A DNA stretch of 64,000 nt from CAWCGU01 sp963838095. Its GTDB lineage: Bacteria; Actinomycetota; Thermoleophilia; Solirubrobacterales; 70-9. A program made the position numbers and the translations under genes. Below the pieces are notes generated by a model. The model was not told the origin of the DNA, did not search any database, and was given only the letters and a program-made list of their open reading frames with translations. The stretch is from NCBI GenBank assembly GCA_963838095.1, contig CAWIPO010000007.1, positions 310,001 through 374,000 of the forward strand, given 5' to 3'. Below are positions 42,649 through 51,530 of this stretch, piece by piece (the first letter of the stretch is position 1; each line of letters opens with the position of its first letter).

Positions 42649-44406
42649 GTGGAGACGGCAACCGTCGAGCCCTCGAAGCAGCGCACCGAGAGCGGCGCCT
42701 CGTCGTTCGCCAAGTCGCTGTTCCTCGGCCAGATCCTCGAGGAGATGGTGTTCCCCTGGCCTCAGCCCGACGCCGCCGAGCAGGACAAGGTGCGGGCGCT
42801 GATCGCCGCCGCGCACGCGATCGGCGGATCGATCGATCATCGCAAGGCCGAGGAGGAGCGCTGGATCGGCGACGACAACATCCGCGCGCTCGGCGACGCC
42901 GGGCTGTGCGGGCTATACGTCCCCGAGGAGTACGGCGGCCAGGGCCTCTCCCAGACCGGCTACGCGCGCGTCTTCGAGACCTTCGCCGGAATCGACGCGA
43001 CGATGTCGATCATCCTCGGCGTCCACCAGTCGATCGGCTTCAAGGGGATCGTGATGTTCGGCACCGACGAGCAAAAGCAGCGATTCCTCCCCGATCTAGC
43101 TAGGGGCCGCAAGCTCGCCGGGTTCGCGCTCACGGAGCCGCAGGCCGGGTCGGATGCCTGGAACATCCAATCGCGAGCGGTGCAGCAATCGGACGGCTCG
43201 TGGGTGCTGAACGGGGAGAAGCGCTACATCGGCAACGGCGGCAAGGGCTCGGTCTTCACTGCCTTCGCCCGCTGCGAGGTGGACGGAAAGGACCGCCACA
43301 TCGCGCTGATCCTGGAGAAGGGAATGAAGGGCTTCGAGGTTGGGGACCGCTTCGACACAATGGGGCTGCGCGCGAACGATCTTCGGCGGCTGCACTTCAA
43401 CGACGTCAAGGTTCCGGCGGAGAACGTGCTCGGCGAGCCCGGCGAGGGGTTCAAGATCGCGATGTCGATCCTCAACAACGGGCGCATCGGCCTCGGCACG
43501 GGATCGGTGGGAGGAGCGAAGGCACTGCTCGACCTGGCGATCGACCACACCGCCGAGCGCGAGCAGTTCGGCGGCCCGCTCTCCAATTTCGACTTGGTGC
43601 AGGAGAAGATCGGAGCCTCGGTGACCTACCTGTTCGGGCTCGAGTCGATGTGCTACCTGACCTGCGGGCTCGTCGACGCCGGGATCAAGGACTACTCCCT
43701 GGAGTCGGCGATGTGCAAGGTCGCGGGGACGGAATTCCTCTGGTACGTCGCCAACAGGGCCCTGCAGCTCGCCGGCGGCGAGGGCTACATGAAGGACCGC
43801 CCGTACGAGAAGACCCTCCGCGACATCCGCATCTTCCCGATCTTCGAGGGCGCCAACGATGTCATGCGCTCGTACATCGCGCTCTCGGCCCTGAAGCCGG
43901 TCGGCGAACGGCTCGAGGGAATGGGCGAGATCGGCCTCAACCACCCGATCGCCTCGATCGGCCTGCTCGCCGACTACGCCGCGGTGCGGATCCAGAGAAA
44001 AGTGAAGCCGGACAAGATCAACGAGGCCCACACCGAGCTCGAGAAGCACGCCGAGGCGGTCGGAGAGCAGGTGGCCGAGCTGGCGACCGTCTCCGAGCAG
44101 CTGCTGCGCGAGCACCGCAAGGGGATCCTCGTCCAGGGCCTCCAGCACAAGCGGCTCGCCGACGCCGCCGCCGATATCTACGCCCAGATCGCGGTGCTCT
44201 CGCGAGTCACCTCGATCTTCGACGAGCACGGCTTGGAGCCCTCCGGCCAAGAGCGCTACATCGCCGAGACCTTCTGCACCCGCGCCGCCTCGCGAGTGCG
44301 CTCCCAGTTCCGCAAGATCGAGCGCAACGACGACGACCGCGTCACCGCGATCGCCAAGCTCGCCTACAAGCGCGGCGAGTACGGCTACGCGCTGTTCGAG
44401 GACTGA
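42649..44406 (+). CDS. Acyl-CoA dehydrogenase (VLCAD/ACAD9-like)
   Basis: A 585-residue FAD enzyme for the first step of beta-oxidation. An N-terminal extension (SSFAKSLFLGQILEEMVFPW) precedes the usual core: GLYVPEEYGGQGLSQTGYAR, ALTEPQAGSDAWNIQSRAV, GEGFKIAMSILNNGRIGLGT and FIEGAND-like FEGANDVMRSYI with the catalytic Glu. A C-terminal extension of about 150 residues follows, as in VLCAD and ACAD9. GTG 42649 is chosen; the frame is open upstream into the previous gene. The end overlaps the convergent TetR gene by 22 bp. Confidence 0.92.
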   Translation: METATVEPSKQRTESGASSFAKSLFLGQILEEMVFPWPQPDAAEQDKVRALIAAAHAIGGSIDHRKAEEERWIGDDNIRALGDAGLCGLYVPEEYGGQGLSQTGYARVFETFAGIDATMSIILGVHQSIGFKGIVMFGTDEQKQRFLPDLARGRKLAGFALTEPQAGSDAWNIQSRAVQQSDGSWVLNGEKRYIGNGGKGSVFTAFARCEVDGKDRHIALILEKGMKGFEVGDRFDTMGLRANDLRRLHFNDVKVPAENVLGEPGEGFKIAMSILNNGRIGLGTGSVGGAKALLDLAIDHTAEREQFGGPLSNFDLVQEKIGASVTYLFGLESMCYLTCGLVDAGIKDYSLESAMCKVAGTEFLWYVANRALQLAGGEGYMKDRPYEKTLRDIRIFPIFEGANDVMRSYIALSALKPVGERLEGMGEIGLNHPIASIGLLADYAAVRIQRKVKPDKINEAHTELEKHAEAVGEQVAELATVSEQLLREHRKGILVQGLQHKRLADAAADIYAQIAVLSRVTSIFDEHGLEPSGQERYIAETFCTRAASRVRSQFRKIERNDDDRVTAIAKLAYKRGEYGYALFED

Positions 44407-45011
44407 GGCACGCGCAAGCCGTCCAGCAGTGCCATCAGCGCCGCTTCCATCTCCCTGCGCGTCGCTGCCGGGTCGTCGCCGTTGGCGATGATCCTGCCGG
44501 CGCCGCCCAGCGCTGCGAGCAGCACCTGTGCGAGCGGTTTCACCGGCTGGCGCGGAATCGACCCGGCCTCCATCGCCGCCTCGAGCACGCCGATCGCAAG
44601 CCCGAGGCCATAGCGCTCGTCGATTTCGCTCCACTCCTGAAAGCCGAGCACGACCGGCGCCTCGATCAGCGCGATTCGCGCCACCTCGGGCTCCAGGCAC
44701 ATGTCGAGGAAGCTGCGCATCGCCTGCGCGAGCACGTCCGCGGGATCCTCGGCGCTTGCCGCCGTCAGGTCGGAAGCGATCCGCTCGACGATTCGCTGCT
44801 CGCCGGCCTCGTGGACGGCGCGGAAGAGATCGCGCTTGTCCGCGAAGTGGTGATACAGCGCGCCGCGGGTCACCTTCGCCCTGCTCACGATCTCCTCGGT
44901 GCCGACGTCTGCGTAGCCACGCTTTGCGAACAGCTCGCGGCCTGCGCGGATCAGCTTCCCGCGCGTCGCCTCGGAGCGCTCGGCCTGCCTGGTCTTGCTC
45001 GCAGCCTCCAT
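44385..45011 (-). CDS. TetR/AcrR family transcriptional regulator
   Basis: A 208-residue regulator. The N-terminal HTH is complete: EATRGKLIRAGRELFAKRG, YADVGTEEIVSRAKVTRGAL and YHHFADKRDLFRAV. The C-terminal domain is ligand-binding (TetR_C_33-like). It is transcribed away from the alpha/beta hydrolase gene, and a 21-bp near-palindrome lies between them, so it probably represses both itself and the hydrolase. ATG 45011 is chosen; open sequence upstream is shadow. Confidence 0.93.
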   Translation of the reverse strand: MEAASKTRQAERSEATRGKLIRAGRELFAKRGYADVGTEEIVSRAKVTRGALYHHFADKRDLFRAVHEAGEQRIVERIASDLTAASAEDPADVLAQAMRSFLDMCLEPEVARIALIEAPVVLGFQEWSEIDERYGLGLAIGVLEAAMEAGSIPRQPVKPLAQVLLAALGGAGRIIANGDDPAATRREMEAALMALLDGLRVPQSSNSA

Positions 45012-45029
45012 CGTGACGTACCTCACACT

Positions 45030-45050
45030 ACATACATACTGTCTGTATGT
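45030..45050. promoter_or_regulatory. Probable TetR operator
   Basis: ACATACATAC-T-GTCTGTATGT, in which 9 of 10 positions pair across a central T. It lies 18 bp upstream of the TetR start and 42 bp upstream of the hydrolase start, between divergent genes. Confidence 0.7.
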
Positions 45051-45092
45051 TAGGTTACACGGCGGACGAGAAAGCGATCGAAGGAGAAGCTG

Positions 45093-45986
45093 ATGGCGAG
45101 TGATTACACCTACTGGCGCGCTCCGGAGCTCGGCGAGCCGCACGAGATCGAGGTACCCCGCGGCCGGATGCGGGTGTTCGAGGCAGGGCAGGGACCGACG
45201 ATCGTGTTCGTCCACGGGGCTCTCGTGAACGCCAACCTGTGGCGCAAGGTCGTGCCGGAGCTCTCCGGCTCGCACCGCTGCGTCACGCTCGACATGCCGC
45301 TCGGCTCTCACGAGCTTCCGCTGCCGGGCGCCGACCTCTCCCCCACCGGCCTCGCAGGACTGATCGCGAGCGCAATCGCCGAGCTCGAGCTGGAGGACGT
45401 GACGCTCGTGGGAAACGACACCGGCGGAGGCCTCAGCCAGATCGTCGTCGCGAACCACCGCGAGCGGATCGGGCGCCTCTTCCTCACCTCGGTGGACGCC
45501 TACGAGCAGTTTCCGCCAGCGTTCTTCAAGTACCTGCTGTTCCCGCCGGCGATGAGCCTGGCGCCGGTGCTGTTCGCGCCGCTGCGGGTGCGTGCGGCGC
45601 GGCGGCTGCCGATCGCCTACGGCTGGCTGATGCACTCCAAGCTCGACCCCGAGGCGGGCGACTCATACGTGCTCCCGGCGCTGACGAACAAGAGCGTCCG
45701 GGCCGACACGAAGCGCTTCCTCGAGGGCCTCGACCCGAGCTACCTGCTCGACGCCGCGGCGACGTTTGCGAGCTTCGACCGGCCGGTGACGATCGCCTGG
45801 TCGCGCGACGACAAGTTCTTCTGGCACCGCAACGCCGACCGGCTCGCCGCGGCGTTCCCGGACTCGCGCCTGGAGTGGATCGAGGATTCGCGGACGTTCT
45901 CCCCCGAGGACCAACCGGGGCGGGTCGCCGAGCTGGTCGCCGAGCTCGTCGAGCGTCCCGCCCGCGAAAGCGCGGGCGTGGCATAG
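45093..45986 (+). CDS. Alpha/beta hydrolase
   Basis: A 297-residue alpha/beta hydrolase. VFVHGALVNANLWRKV is the oxyanion region and LVGNDTGGGLSQIVV gives the nucleophile elbow with Asp, as in haloalkane dehalogenase- and epoxide-hydrolase-like enzymes. The lid follows, and IAWSRDDKFF has the acidic residue. At the position expected for the catalytic His the sequence reads DSRTFSPEDQP, with Thr in place of His, so activity is uncertain or of an atypical subgroup. GAAGGAGAA precedes ATG 45093. Likely controlled by the divergent TetR. Confidence 0.87.
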   Translation: MASDYTYWRAPELGEPHEIEVPRGRMRVFEAGQGPTIVFVHGALVNANLWRKVVPELSGSHRCVTLDMPLGSHELPLPGADLSPTGLAGLIASAIAELELEDVTLVGNDTGGGLSQIVVANHRERIGRLFLTSVDAYEQFPPAFFKYLLFPPAMSLAPVLFAPLRVRAARRLPIAYGWLMHSKLDPEAGDSYVLPALTNKSVRADTKRFLEGLDPSYLLDAAATFASFDRPVTIAWSRDDKFFWHRNADRLAAAFPDSRLEWIEDSRTFSPEDQPGRVAELVAELVERPARESAGVA

Positions 45987-45995
45987 GGGCCGACG

Positions 45996-46586
45996 TCACG
46001 GAGGCGCGCGCCCGTAGCGAGCCTGCAGGAGCCCCCAGGCCTTGCGGATCCGGGTGGCCAGGAACCAGACCAGCACGCAGCCGATGCTGAGGAAGATCGC
46101 CGCGATCACCGCCGCCTGAACGGGGTGCTCGAGGGCGTACCAGGTGACACCCGCGACGGCGAGATCCTCGGCGGTGCTGACAATGATGTTGGAGAAAGGC
46201 TCCGGCGAGGTATTGATCGCCAGGCGAATGCCCGCCTTTACCCCGTGGCTTGCGAGCGCGATGGTCCCGGTCCCCGCTATCGCCATCGCCTCGTCGAGCC
46301 CCTGGGCGTCGGCCTCCCCGGCGAGCCCTGCACCGATCCAGGCCGCAACCAAGGGCCGGACGACCGTGCCGAGCAAATCCCAGAGGCTGTCGACGAGGGG
46401 AATCTTGTCGACGACGAACTCCACGGCCGTCATCACCAGCGCAACGGCGATCACGCCGTCGGATTGGAGCTCTTGCGGCACCTCCCCGATCCCCGCCCGT
46501 CCCAGCAGGCCAAGGATGGCAACGGTCAGGTAGGCATTGATCCCGGCTGCCCAGCCGGTGCTGACCACGCTTGCCGCGAGGTCCAA
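45996..46586 (-). CDS. DUF4126 family membrane protein
   Basis: A 196-residue protein with the DUF4126 start STGWAAGINAYLTVAILGLL and VVDKIPLVDSLWDLLGTVVR, and about five membrane segments. Unknown function. The only available start at this place is TTG 46586 (MDLAASVV), with no good RBS; GTG six codons later is an alternative. It ends 9 bp after the hydrolase stop on the other strand. Confidence 0.8.
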   Translation of the reverse strand: MDLAASVVSTGWAAGINAYLTVAILGLLGRAGIGEVPQELQSDGVIAVALVMTAVEFVVDKIPLVDSLWDLLGTVVRPLVAAWIGAGLAGEADAQGLDEAMAIAGTGTIALASHGVKAGIRLAINTSPEPFSNIIVSTAEDLAVAGVTWYALEHPVQAAVIAAIFLSIGCVLVWFLATRIRKAWGLLQARYGRAPP

Positions 46587-46636
46587 GGGGCGCTACGGCC
46601 GCTTTCTTATCTCGCGACCATTCACCAGGCCCGGCT

Positions 46637-47824
46637 TCAGTTCAAGCGCTCGACGATCGTCGCTTGGCCCTGTCCACCGGCGACGCACATCGTCTCGAGG
46701 CCGATCGACTCGTCGTCGGTCTCGAGCACGTTCAGCAGCGTGCCCATGATCCGGGCGCCGGTCATCCCGAAGGGGTGACCGAGGGCAATCGCGCCGCCGT
46801 GGGTGTTGAGCTTCTCGAGCGGGATCTCGCACTTCTCCATGATCGGGATCACCTGGGCGGCGAACGCCTCGTTCAGCTCCACTCGGTCGACGTCGGCGAT
46901 CGTCATCCCGGCGCGCTCGAGCACGTTGTGGACGGCGCCGATCGGCGCCACTCCCATGATCTCCGGCTCCAGTGCACTGGTCGCCGAGGCAACGACCTTC
47001 GCCCGCGGAGTGAGCCCGAGCTCCTTCGCGCGCTCCTCCGACATCAGCAGCACGGCGGCCGCGCCGTCGTTCAGCGGGCAGGAGTTGCCGGCGGTGACCC
47101 CGCCACCGCCCTCGAAAGCCTCGTCGAGCTGGGCCAGCTTCTCGTAGGTGGAGCTGGCGCGGGGGCCGTCGTCCTTGGTCACCTCCTTGACAACCGCGTT
47201 GCCCTCTTCGTCGAGGGCCGGGGCCTTCACGGGAACGATCTCGCGGTCGAAGAACCCGTCCTCCTGGGAGGCGACGGCAAGCTCCTGCGAGCGCTGGGCG
47301 TAGCGGTCCATGTCCTCGCGCGAGACGTTGAAGCGCTTGGCGACGTTGACGGCGGTGTCGCCCATCGCGATGTACGCGTTGGGCTGGCCGTCGGCACCCT
47401 GGAGCTTCTCGTTCTGGTCGGGGAGCCCGGCCGGCTCGGTGCGCTCGTTGTAGCGGCTCACCCACTCCACCCCGGCGGCGATGTAGGTGTCGCCCTCGCC
47501 GGCGCGGATCGAGTTGGCAGCGCTGCGGATCGACTCCAGGCTCGAGGCGCAGTAGCGAGCGATCGTGTGCCCGGGGACCGAGTCGGGCAGCTTCTCGGAG
47601 AGCAGTACCGCGATCCGCCCGATATTGAAAGCCTGAAGCCCTTGGGGCATGCCGCAACCGCACACGACCTCCTCGACGGTTGCGGGATCGACGTCGGGAT
47701 TGCGCTCGATCAGGGCGTCGATCACGAATGCGGTCATGTCGTCGGGTCGCAGCTGGGCGATCGAGCCCTTGAAGGCACGGCCGATCGGGGTGCGAACGGT
47801 GTCGACGATCACTGCTTCGGGCAT
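46637..47824 (-). CDS. Acetyl-CoA acetyltransferase (thiolase)
   Basis: A 395-residue thiolase. VIVDTVRTPIGRAFKGS opens it, and ARYCASSLESIRSAANSI has the nucleophilic Cys92. VELNEAFAAQVIPIMEKC, NTHGGAIALGHPFGMTGARI and METMCVAGGQGQATIVERLN provide the remaining catalytic His and Cys. It cleaves 3-ketoacyl-CoA or condenses two acetyl-CoA. AGGAGAG precedes ATG 47824. With the acyl-CoA dehydrogenase and enoyl-CoA hydratase in the window it could complete beta-oxidation. Confidence 0.94.
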   Translation of the reverse strand: MPEAVIVDTVRTPIGRAFKGSIAQLRPDDMTAFVIDALIERNPDVDPATVEEVVCGCGMPQGLQAFNIGRIAVLLSEKLPDSVPGHTIARYCASSLESIRSAANSIRAGEGDTYIAAGVEWVSRYNERTEPAGLPDQNEKLQGADGQPNAYIAMGDTAVNVAKRFNVSREDMDRYAQRSQELAVASQEDGFFDREIVPVKAPALDEEGNAVVKEVTKDDGPRASSTYEKLAQLDEAFEGGGGVTAGNSCPLNDGAAAVLLMSEERAKELGLTPRAKVVASATSALEPEIMGVAPIGAVHNVLERAGMTIADVDRVELNEAFAAQVIPIMEKCEIPLEKLNTHGGAIALGHPFGMTGARIMGTLLNVLETDDESIGLETMCVAGGQGQATIVERLN

Positions 47825-47906
47825 TGAAGGCTCTCCTTGGGGTGGATGCTTGCGGAGCGCGAATGCTACGCGCCGTGGGGTTCCCCGCGCGCGCCGGGTG
47901 GGCCAG

Positions 47907-48869
47907 TTACGGCGTCAGCTCGTCCACCAACGCGGCGGCGGGACGAACCTCGCTGATCTGAGCGACCGTCTCCCCAGCGTAAAGCGCGCTGGCCTCGATC
48001 ACGGAGTCCGGCTGGCCCGCAAGCGGCAGCGCCGGCCCGAAGATCGGAACGCCCGGCCTCTGCGCGAGCGCCATCCGCGTGACGAGGCCGACCGGGATCC
48101 GAGAGACCAGCGGCGCGGTGACGGTGTTGAGCACACGCACGGACGCGGGGCCGCGGAGGTCGCCCGATGTCCAGCGCTCGGTGGCGGCATTCGCCACCAC
48201 CCGGTGCGGTGCCGGCCAACCCGCCCCGAACAGCTCCGTCAGCAGGGTCTCACGAGCGCCGATCAACCGCCGCTTGTACCCGGGATGTGCCGGCGACTCC
48301 TCGCTCAGCAGGAAGCGGGTGCCGAGCACGGCCGCTGCGGCGCCGGCGGCGATCGCCTGATCCACGTCCGCGCGCTTTGCGACGCCGCCGGCGAGCAGAA
48401 CCGGGAAGTCGCCGGGAACGGCCCCCAGGATCCGGGGCAGCAGCTCCAGCGCCGGGACGCTGCCGCGAACGTGCCCGCCGGCCTCGACGCCCTGCGCGAT
48501 CACGGCGTCGGCCCCGGCGACGCGCGCCTCGAGCGCCTCGCGAACCGACCCGCACTGGTGCATCCACACCGTCCTTGTCCGCCGCCGCGGTGCGCCCCAG
48601 AAGCTGACGACGACGTCGGCCGCTTCGGCCAGCCGCCAGTGGCCGTCGCGGGCGAACGGAAGCAACAGGTTGACCGCGATCGGGCGCGCGGTCAGCGACC
48701 GCGCTGTCGTGAGCTCGCGCTGCATCCACTCCGGTGGGCCGAAGCCGATCGTTCCCAGCCCGCCCGCCTCCGAGACGGCGGCGGCGAGTCCGCTTGCGGC
48801 CGCCCCGCCTCCCATCCCCGCCTGCACGATCGGCACCTCGATCCCGATTCGGTACAGCAATGGGCCCAT
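47907..48869 (-). CDS. Nitronate monooxygenase (NMO/2-nitropropane dioxygenase family)
   Basis: A 320-residue FMN TIM-barrel enzyme. VPIVQAGMGGGAAASGLAAA is the N-terminal signature; GADAVIAQGVEAGGHVRGSV holds the catalytic-region His in GGH, and FPVLLAGGVAKRADVDQAIA and AAAAVLGTRFLLSEES bind the phosphate. It oxidises alkyl nitronates or related substrates. ATG 48869 probably leaderless: GTATAT ends 6 nt before it. Confidence 0.9.
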   Translation of the reverse strand: MGPLLYRIGIEVPIVQAGMGGGAAASGLAAAVSEAGGLGTIGFGPPEWMQRELTTARSLTARPIAVNLLLPFARDGHWRLAEAADVVVSFWGAPRRRTRTVWMHQCGSVREALEARVAGADAVIAQGVEAGGHVRGSVPALELLPRILGAVPGDFPVLLAGGVAKRADVDQAIAAGAAAAVLGTRFLLSEESPAHPGYKRRLIGARETLLTELFGAGWPAPHRVVANAATERWTSGDLRGPASVRVLNTVTAPLVSRIPVGLVTRMALAQRPGVPIFGPALPLAGQPDSVIEASALYAGETVAQISEVRPAAALVDELTP

Positions 48870-48874
48870 GAGCG

Positions 48875-48884
48875 CATATACCCT
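48875..48884. promoter_or_regulatory. Overlapping divergent -10 elements (NMO and rhodanese genes)
   Basis: CATATACCCT carries TATACC on the plus strand (9 nt before GTG 48892) or TACCCT (7 nt), and GTATAT on the minus strand (6 nt before ATG 48869). The two start codons are 22 bp apart. Confidence 0.5.
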
Positions 48885-48891
48885 TGCAGGC

Positions 48892-49257
48892 GTGACCGTG
48901 TCGCAGGAGAACGGGATCGAGCTGGAGCCGGCGGGGTTGCGGAAATGGCTCGACTCGCGGGAAGTGCAGCTCGTCGATGTTCGCGACGAACGCGAATTCG
49001 ACGCCGGACACGTGCCCGGTGCCCGCAGGATCGGCTTCGATCAGGTCAGCGCCGAAGCGGGTGCGATGGACAAGCAGACGCCGCTCGTATTCGTCTGCCG
49101 CAGCGGCAATCGCTCGGGGATGGTGGCCGAGGCGTTCCGCTCCGGCGGCTTTGACGCCTATCACCTCGCCGGGGGGATGCTCGCCTGGGTTGACGCGGGC
49201 CAGGCGCTCGAGCCGGAGAACGGCGAGGTCGTGGAACGCTCGGTGGAGGACCTATGA
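48892..49257 (+). CDS. Rhodanese-like domain protein
   Basis: A 121-residue rhodanese. LVDVRDEREFDAGHVPGARR is the conserved first motif and VFVCRSGNRSGMVAEAF contains the active-site Cys loop CRSGNRS. It transfers sulfane sulfur. GTG 48892 is preferred to ATG 48868 because a -10 element lies immediately before it; the longer frame would start inside that promoter. It overlaps the next gene by 4 nt (ATGA). Confidence 0.9.
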   Translation: MTVSQENGIELEPAGLRKWLDSREVQLVDVRDEREFDAGHVPGARRIGFDQVSAEAGAMDKQTPLVFVCRSGNRSGMVAEAFRSGGFDAYHLAGGMLAWVDAGQALEPENGEVVERSVEDL

Positions 49258-49961
49258 GCCCGATGCCGCGGCTACCCCGGCGCGCGAAGAAGGACGGCGC
49301 GGAACCAGAACCGGCGCCGGCCGGCGGAGCGCCGGCGTCGCCGTCCGGCGATGCACTCGCGCCGGTCCCGGGGAGCGGATTGCCGCCCCCAGCCACGCCG
49401 GACGCTGCGGCGGCCGCGCCGACCCCGGACCCGGCGCCGGCAGCGCCGAGCGCGGAGGCGGCGGCCAAACCCGATGCGGCGAAAACCGAGCCGCCGAAGG
49501 GACAGGCGAAGCCGGACGTCCCGGCGCGTCCGCCGACGATGGACGAGCGCATCGACGGGCTCGGGAGCTGGCTTGCCCAGGTCGATCGGAAGCTGGGGAT
49601 CCGCACCTACGCGGCCGGGGCGGCGCTGGTGCTCGCGCTCGCCGCGGCGGCGGTGTCGCTGGTGCTGATCCTGCAGCTGCGCGAGGACACCGCGACCAAG
49701 GACGACGTCAGTGCGCTCAGCGATCAGATCTCGGCGGCTGAGGACACCGCCACGGAGGCTGCGGCAGATGAGATCGACGCGCTCAGCGACCGGCTCGCGC
49801 AGCTCGAGCAGCGGGTCGCCGGCCTCCAGGGCAGCCAGACCAACGCCGAGCAGCGGATCGGCGTGCTCGAGGACGACATCGCGGACCTTCGCAGCCAGAT
49901 CACGGAGCTCGAAGCGGACATCGCGGCCGCGGCTGTGGCCGGCGCCGGGGGGAATCCGTAA
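49254..49961 (+). CDS. Pro/Ala-rich membrane-anchored coiled-coil protein
   Basis: A 235-residue protein. About 95 residues of Pro/Ala/Glu linker are followed by one membrane helix (YAAGAALVLALAAAAVSLVL) and a coiled coil (ALSDQISAAEDTATEAAADE, RLAQLEQRVAGLQGSQTNAE). Overlap with the rhodanese stop (ATGA) implies translational coupling. No known family is evident. The low-complexity N-terminus lies on the cytoplasmic side if the basic start is inside. Confidence 0.8.
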   Translation: MSPMPRLPRRAKKDGAEPEPAPAGGAPASPSGDALAPVPGSGLPPPATPDAAAAAPTPDPAPAAPSAEAAAKPDAAKTEPPKGQAKPDVPARPPTMDERIDGLGSWLAQVDRKLGIRTYAAGAALVLALAAAAVSLVLILQLREDTATKDDVSALSDQISAAEDTATEAAADEIDALSDRLAQLEQRVAGLQGSQTNAEQRIGVLEDDIADLRSQITELEADIAAAAVAGAGGNP

Positions 49962-50096
49962 GGCGCCTTAGTAACGATTGCCACTTTACGCACGCGCAAC
50001 CGTCTGCCGAACGCTCTAACGTCCTCCGTCGACGAGCGTGTCACGAGGCGCCATGCGCACCGCGGCACCTGACCGGAGAGCCGAAAGGAGACGTCC

Positions 50097-50243
50097 ATGC
50101 CAGAGGGCTATTGCGTCAAGGAGCGGAAGAAGGTCGAGATCGTGGATCCCGTGCAGGTGACCATGAAGAACGGTCGCCCGGCGATTCAGGGCACATGCCC
50201 CGACTGCGGGACCAAGATCTTCAAGATCGGGAAGCTGAACTGA
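50097..50243 (+). CDS. DUF5679 small zinc-ribbon-like protein
   Basis: A 48-residue protein with one early Cys (YCVK) and a CPDC pair (GTCPDCGTKIFKIGK). PVQVTMKNGRPAIQGTCPDC is the conserved DUF5679 core; the partner of the first Cys is a basic KERKK segment rather than a second CxxC, so the zinc site is incomplete. AAAGGAG precedes ATG 50097. A strong terminator follows, so it is monocistronic. Function unknown. Confidence 0.85.
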   Translation: MPEGYCVKERKKVEIVDPVQVTMKNGRPAIQGTCPDCGTKIFKIGKLN

Positions 50244-50250
50244 CGACTGA

Positions 50251-50277
50251 GGGCCGCGCCTACGGGCGCGGCCCTTT
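50251..50277 (+). terminator. Terminator with UACG tetraloop
   Basis: GGGCCGCGCC (50251-50260), loop TACG, GGCGCGGCCC (50265-50274), then TTT. The UACG loop closed by C-G is an UNCG-type stable tetraloop. It lies 7 bp after the DUF5679 stop. Confidence 0.9.
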
Positions 50278-50300
50278 CAGGGCTCATCTCGGTGGGCCAG

Positions 50301-51479
50301 CTATCCGACTGCGGCGCCGGCCTGGCGAAGGCCGTACAGGTAGCCGATCAGCGCCTCGACCACCTCGGGGTCGAATTGCGTGCCGGCGTTCGCGTTCAGC
50401 TCGCTGAACGCCTCCGAGTGCGGCATCGCCTTGCGATACGGGCGATCCGAAGTCATCGCGTGGTAGGCGTCGCAGGCGAGGATGATGCGGGCGCCGATCG
50501 GAATCTCCTCGCCGGCGATCCGGTCGGGATACCCGTTGCCGTCCCAGCGCTCGTGCTCGTGGCGAACGATCTTCGCGATCAGGCCCATGCCGGGGATCGC
50601 TCGCAGGATGCGCTCACCGATCTCGGGATGCCGGCGCATGACCTCCCACTCGCGATCGTCGAGCGCCCCCGGCTTGTGGAGGATCTCGTCCGGCACGCCC
50701 ACCTTCCCGATGTCGTGCAGAAGCGCCGCGGTGCGGATGCGCGCAACCTCCTCGGCGTCGAGGCCGAGAGACTCGGCGACCCGTCCCGCCATCTCCACCA
50801 CCGATTCCGAGTGGTCCCCGGTGTAGGTGTCGCGCTCCTGCAGCGCCGAAGCCAGCGCCGCGACGACATCGACGTGTGAGCCCGCAGAGCCCTCGTTCGC
50901 TGCGCCCACCCCGAGCGTGGCCAGCCCGCCTCCCGCCGCGCGTGCGTCCTCGAGGGCGGCGCGTGCGGCCGCCGTCAGCGTTTCCGGGGTGCTGGACTCC
51001 GAGTCAAGCGAAGCTATCCCGATCGAGGCGGAGAGGCCGCGGACGTCGCCGACCACGACGTCCTCGAGTCGCCCGAGCAGTCGCTGCATCGCCTGCAGGA
51101 CGCCATCACCGGGGGTCTCGGGAAGCATGATCGCGAACTCGTCCCCGCCGGTCCGGCAGCCGAGGTCGTGAACCCGGAATTCGTCGGCGATCAGGCTGCC
51201 GACGGCGGCCAGCACCCTGTCGCCGATCGGATAGCCATGGCGCAGGTTGAGTGCGCGGAAGCCGTCGATGTCGAGCAGAGCGAGGCTCAGGTGGTGCCGG
51301 TAGCGCAGCGCGCGCTTCACGTCCATCTCGAGCTGGACGCGAAAGCTCCTCAGGGTGAGCAGCTCGGGAGCGATCGGATCGCGGGTCGAGACTTGGGCGA
51401 GCTGCGCCTCGAGCTGTCCGATCCGCTTTTGCGCGGCGGCAAGCTCCCCCTCCAATCCGCGATCGCGCCGGCCTCCCAC
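50301..51479 (-). CDS. GGDEF and HD-GYP cyclic-di-GMP protein
   Basis: 392 residues. A short N-terminal coiled coil (LEGELAAAQKRIGQLEAQLA) is followed by a GGDEF domain: RTGGDEFAIMLPE has the active motif, and RVHD five residues before it is the allosteric RxxD I-site. A full HD-GYP domain follows (RDTYTGDHSESVVEMAGRVA, LLHDIGKVGVPD, HHP-like RRHPEIG, HEHERWDGNGYPD). It could both make and break c-di-GMP, and the I-site implies feedback control. GTG 51479 is the probable start. Confidence 0.93.
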   Translation of the reverse strand: MGGRRDRGLEGELAAAQKRIGQLEAQLAQVSTRDPIAPELLTLRSFRVQLEMDVKRALRYRHHLSLALLDIDGFRALNLRHGYPIGDRVLAAVGSLIADEFRVHDLGCRTGGDEFAIMLPETPGDGVLQAMQRLLGRLEDVVVGDVRGLSASIGIASLDSESSTPETLTAAARAALEDARAAGGGLATLGVGAANEGSAGSHVDVVAALASALQERDTYTGDHSESVVEMAGRVAESLGLDAEEVARIRTAALLHDIGKVGVPDEILHKPGALDDREWEVMRRHPEIGERILRAIPGMGLIAKIVRHEHERWDGNGYPDRIAGEEIPIGARIILACDAYHAMTSDRPYRKAMPHSEAFSELNANAGTQFDPEVVEALIGYLYGLRQAGAAVG

Positions 51480-51518
51480 ACCTACCTATCGGCGCGGCAA
51501 CGGCGCCGCTTGAGGCAC

Positions 51519-51524
51519 TAGGGT
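51519..51524 (+). promoter_or_regulatory. Putative -10 element (TAGGGT) for a leaderless lipoprotein gene
   Basis: TAGGGT is 6 nt before ATG 51531. No RBS. Confidence 0.4.
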
Positions 51525-51530
51525 TTCCCA

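Noticed and set aside
43096..44700. 534-residue minus-strand frame opposite the acyl-CoA dehydrogenase
   Set aside because: Shadow of a strongly conserved enzyme.
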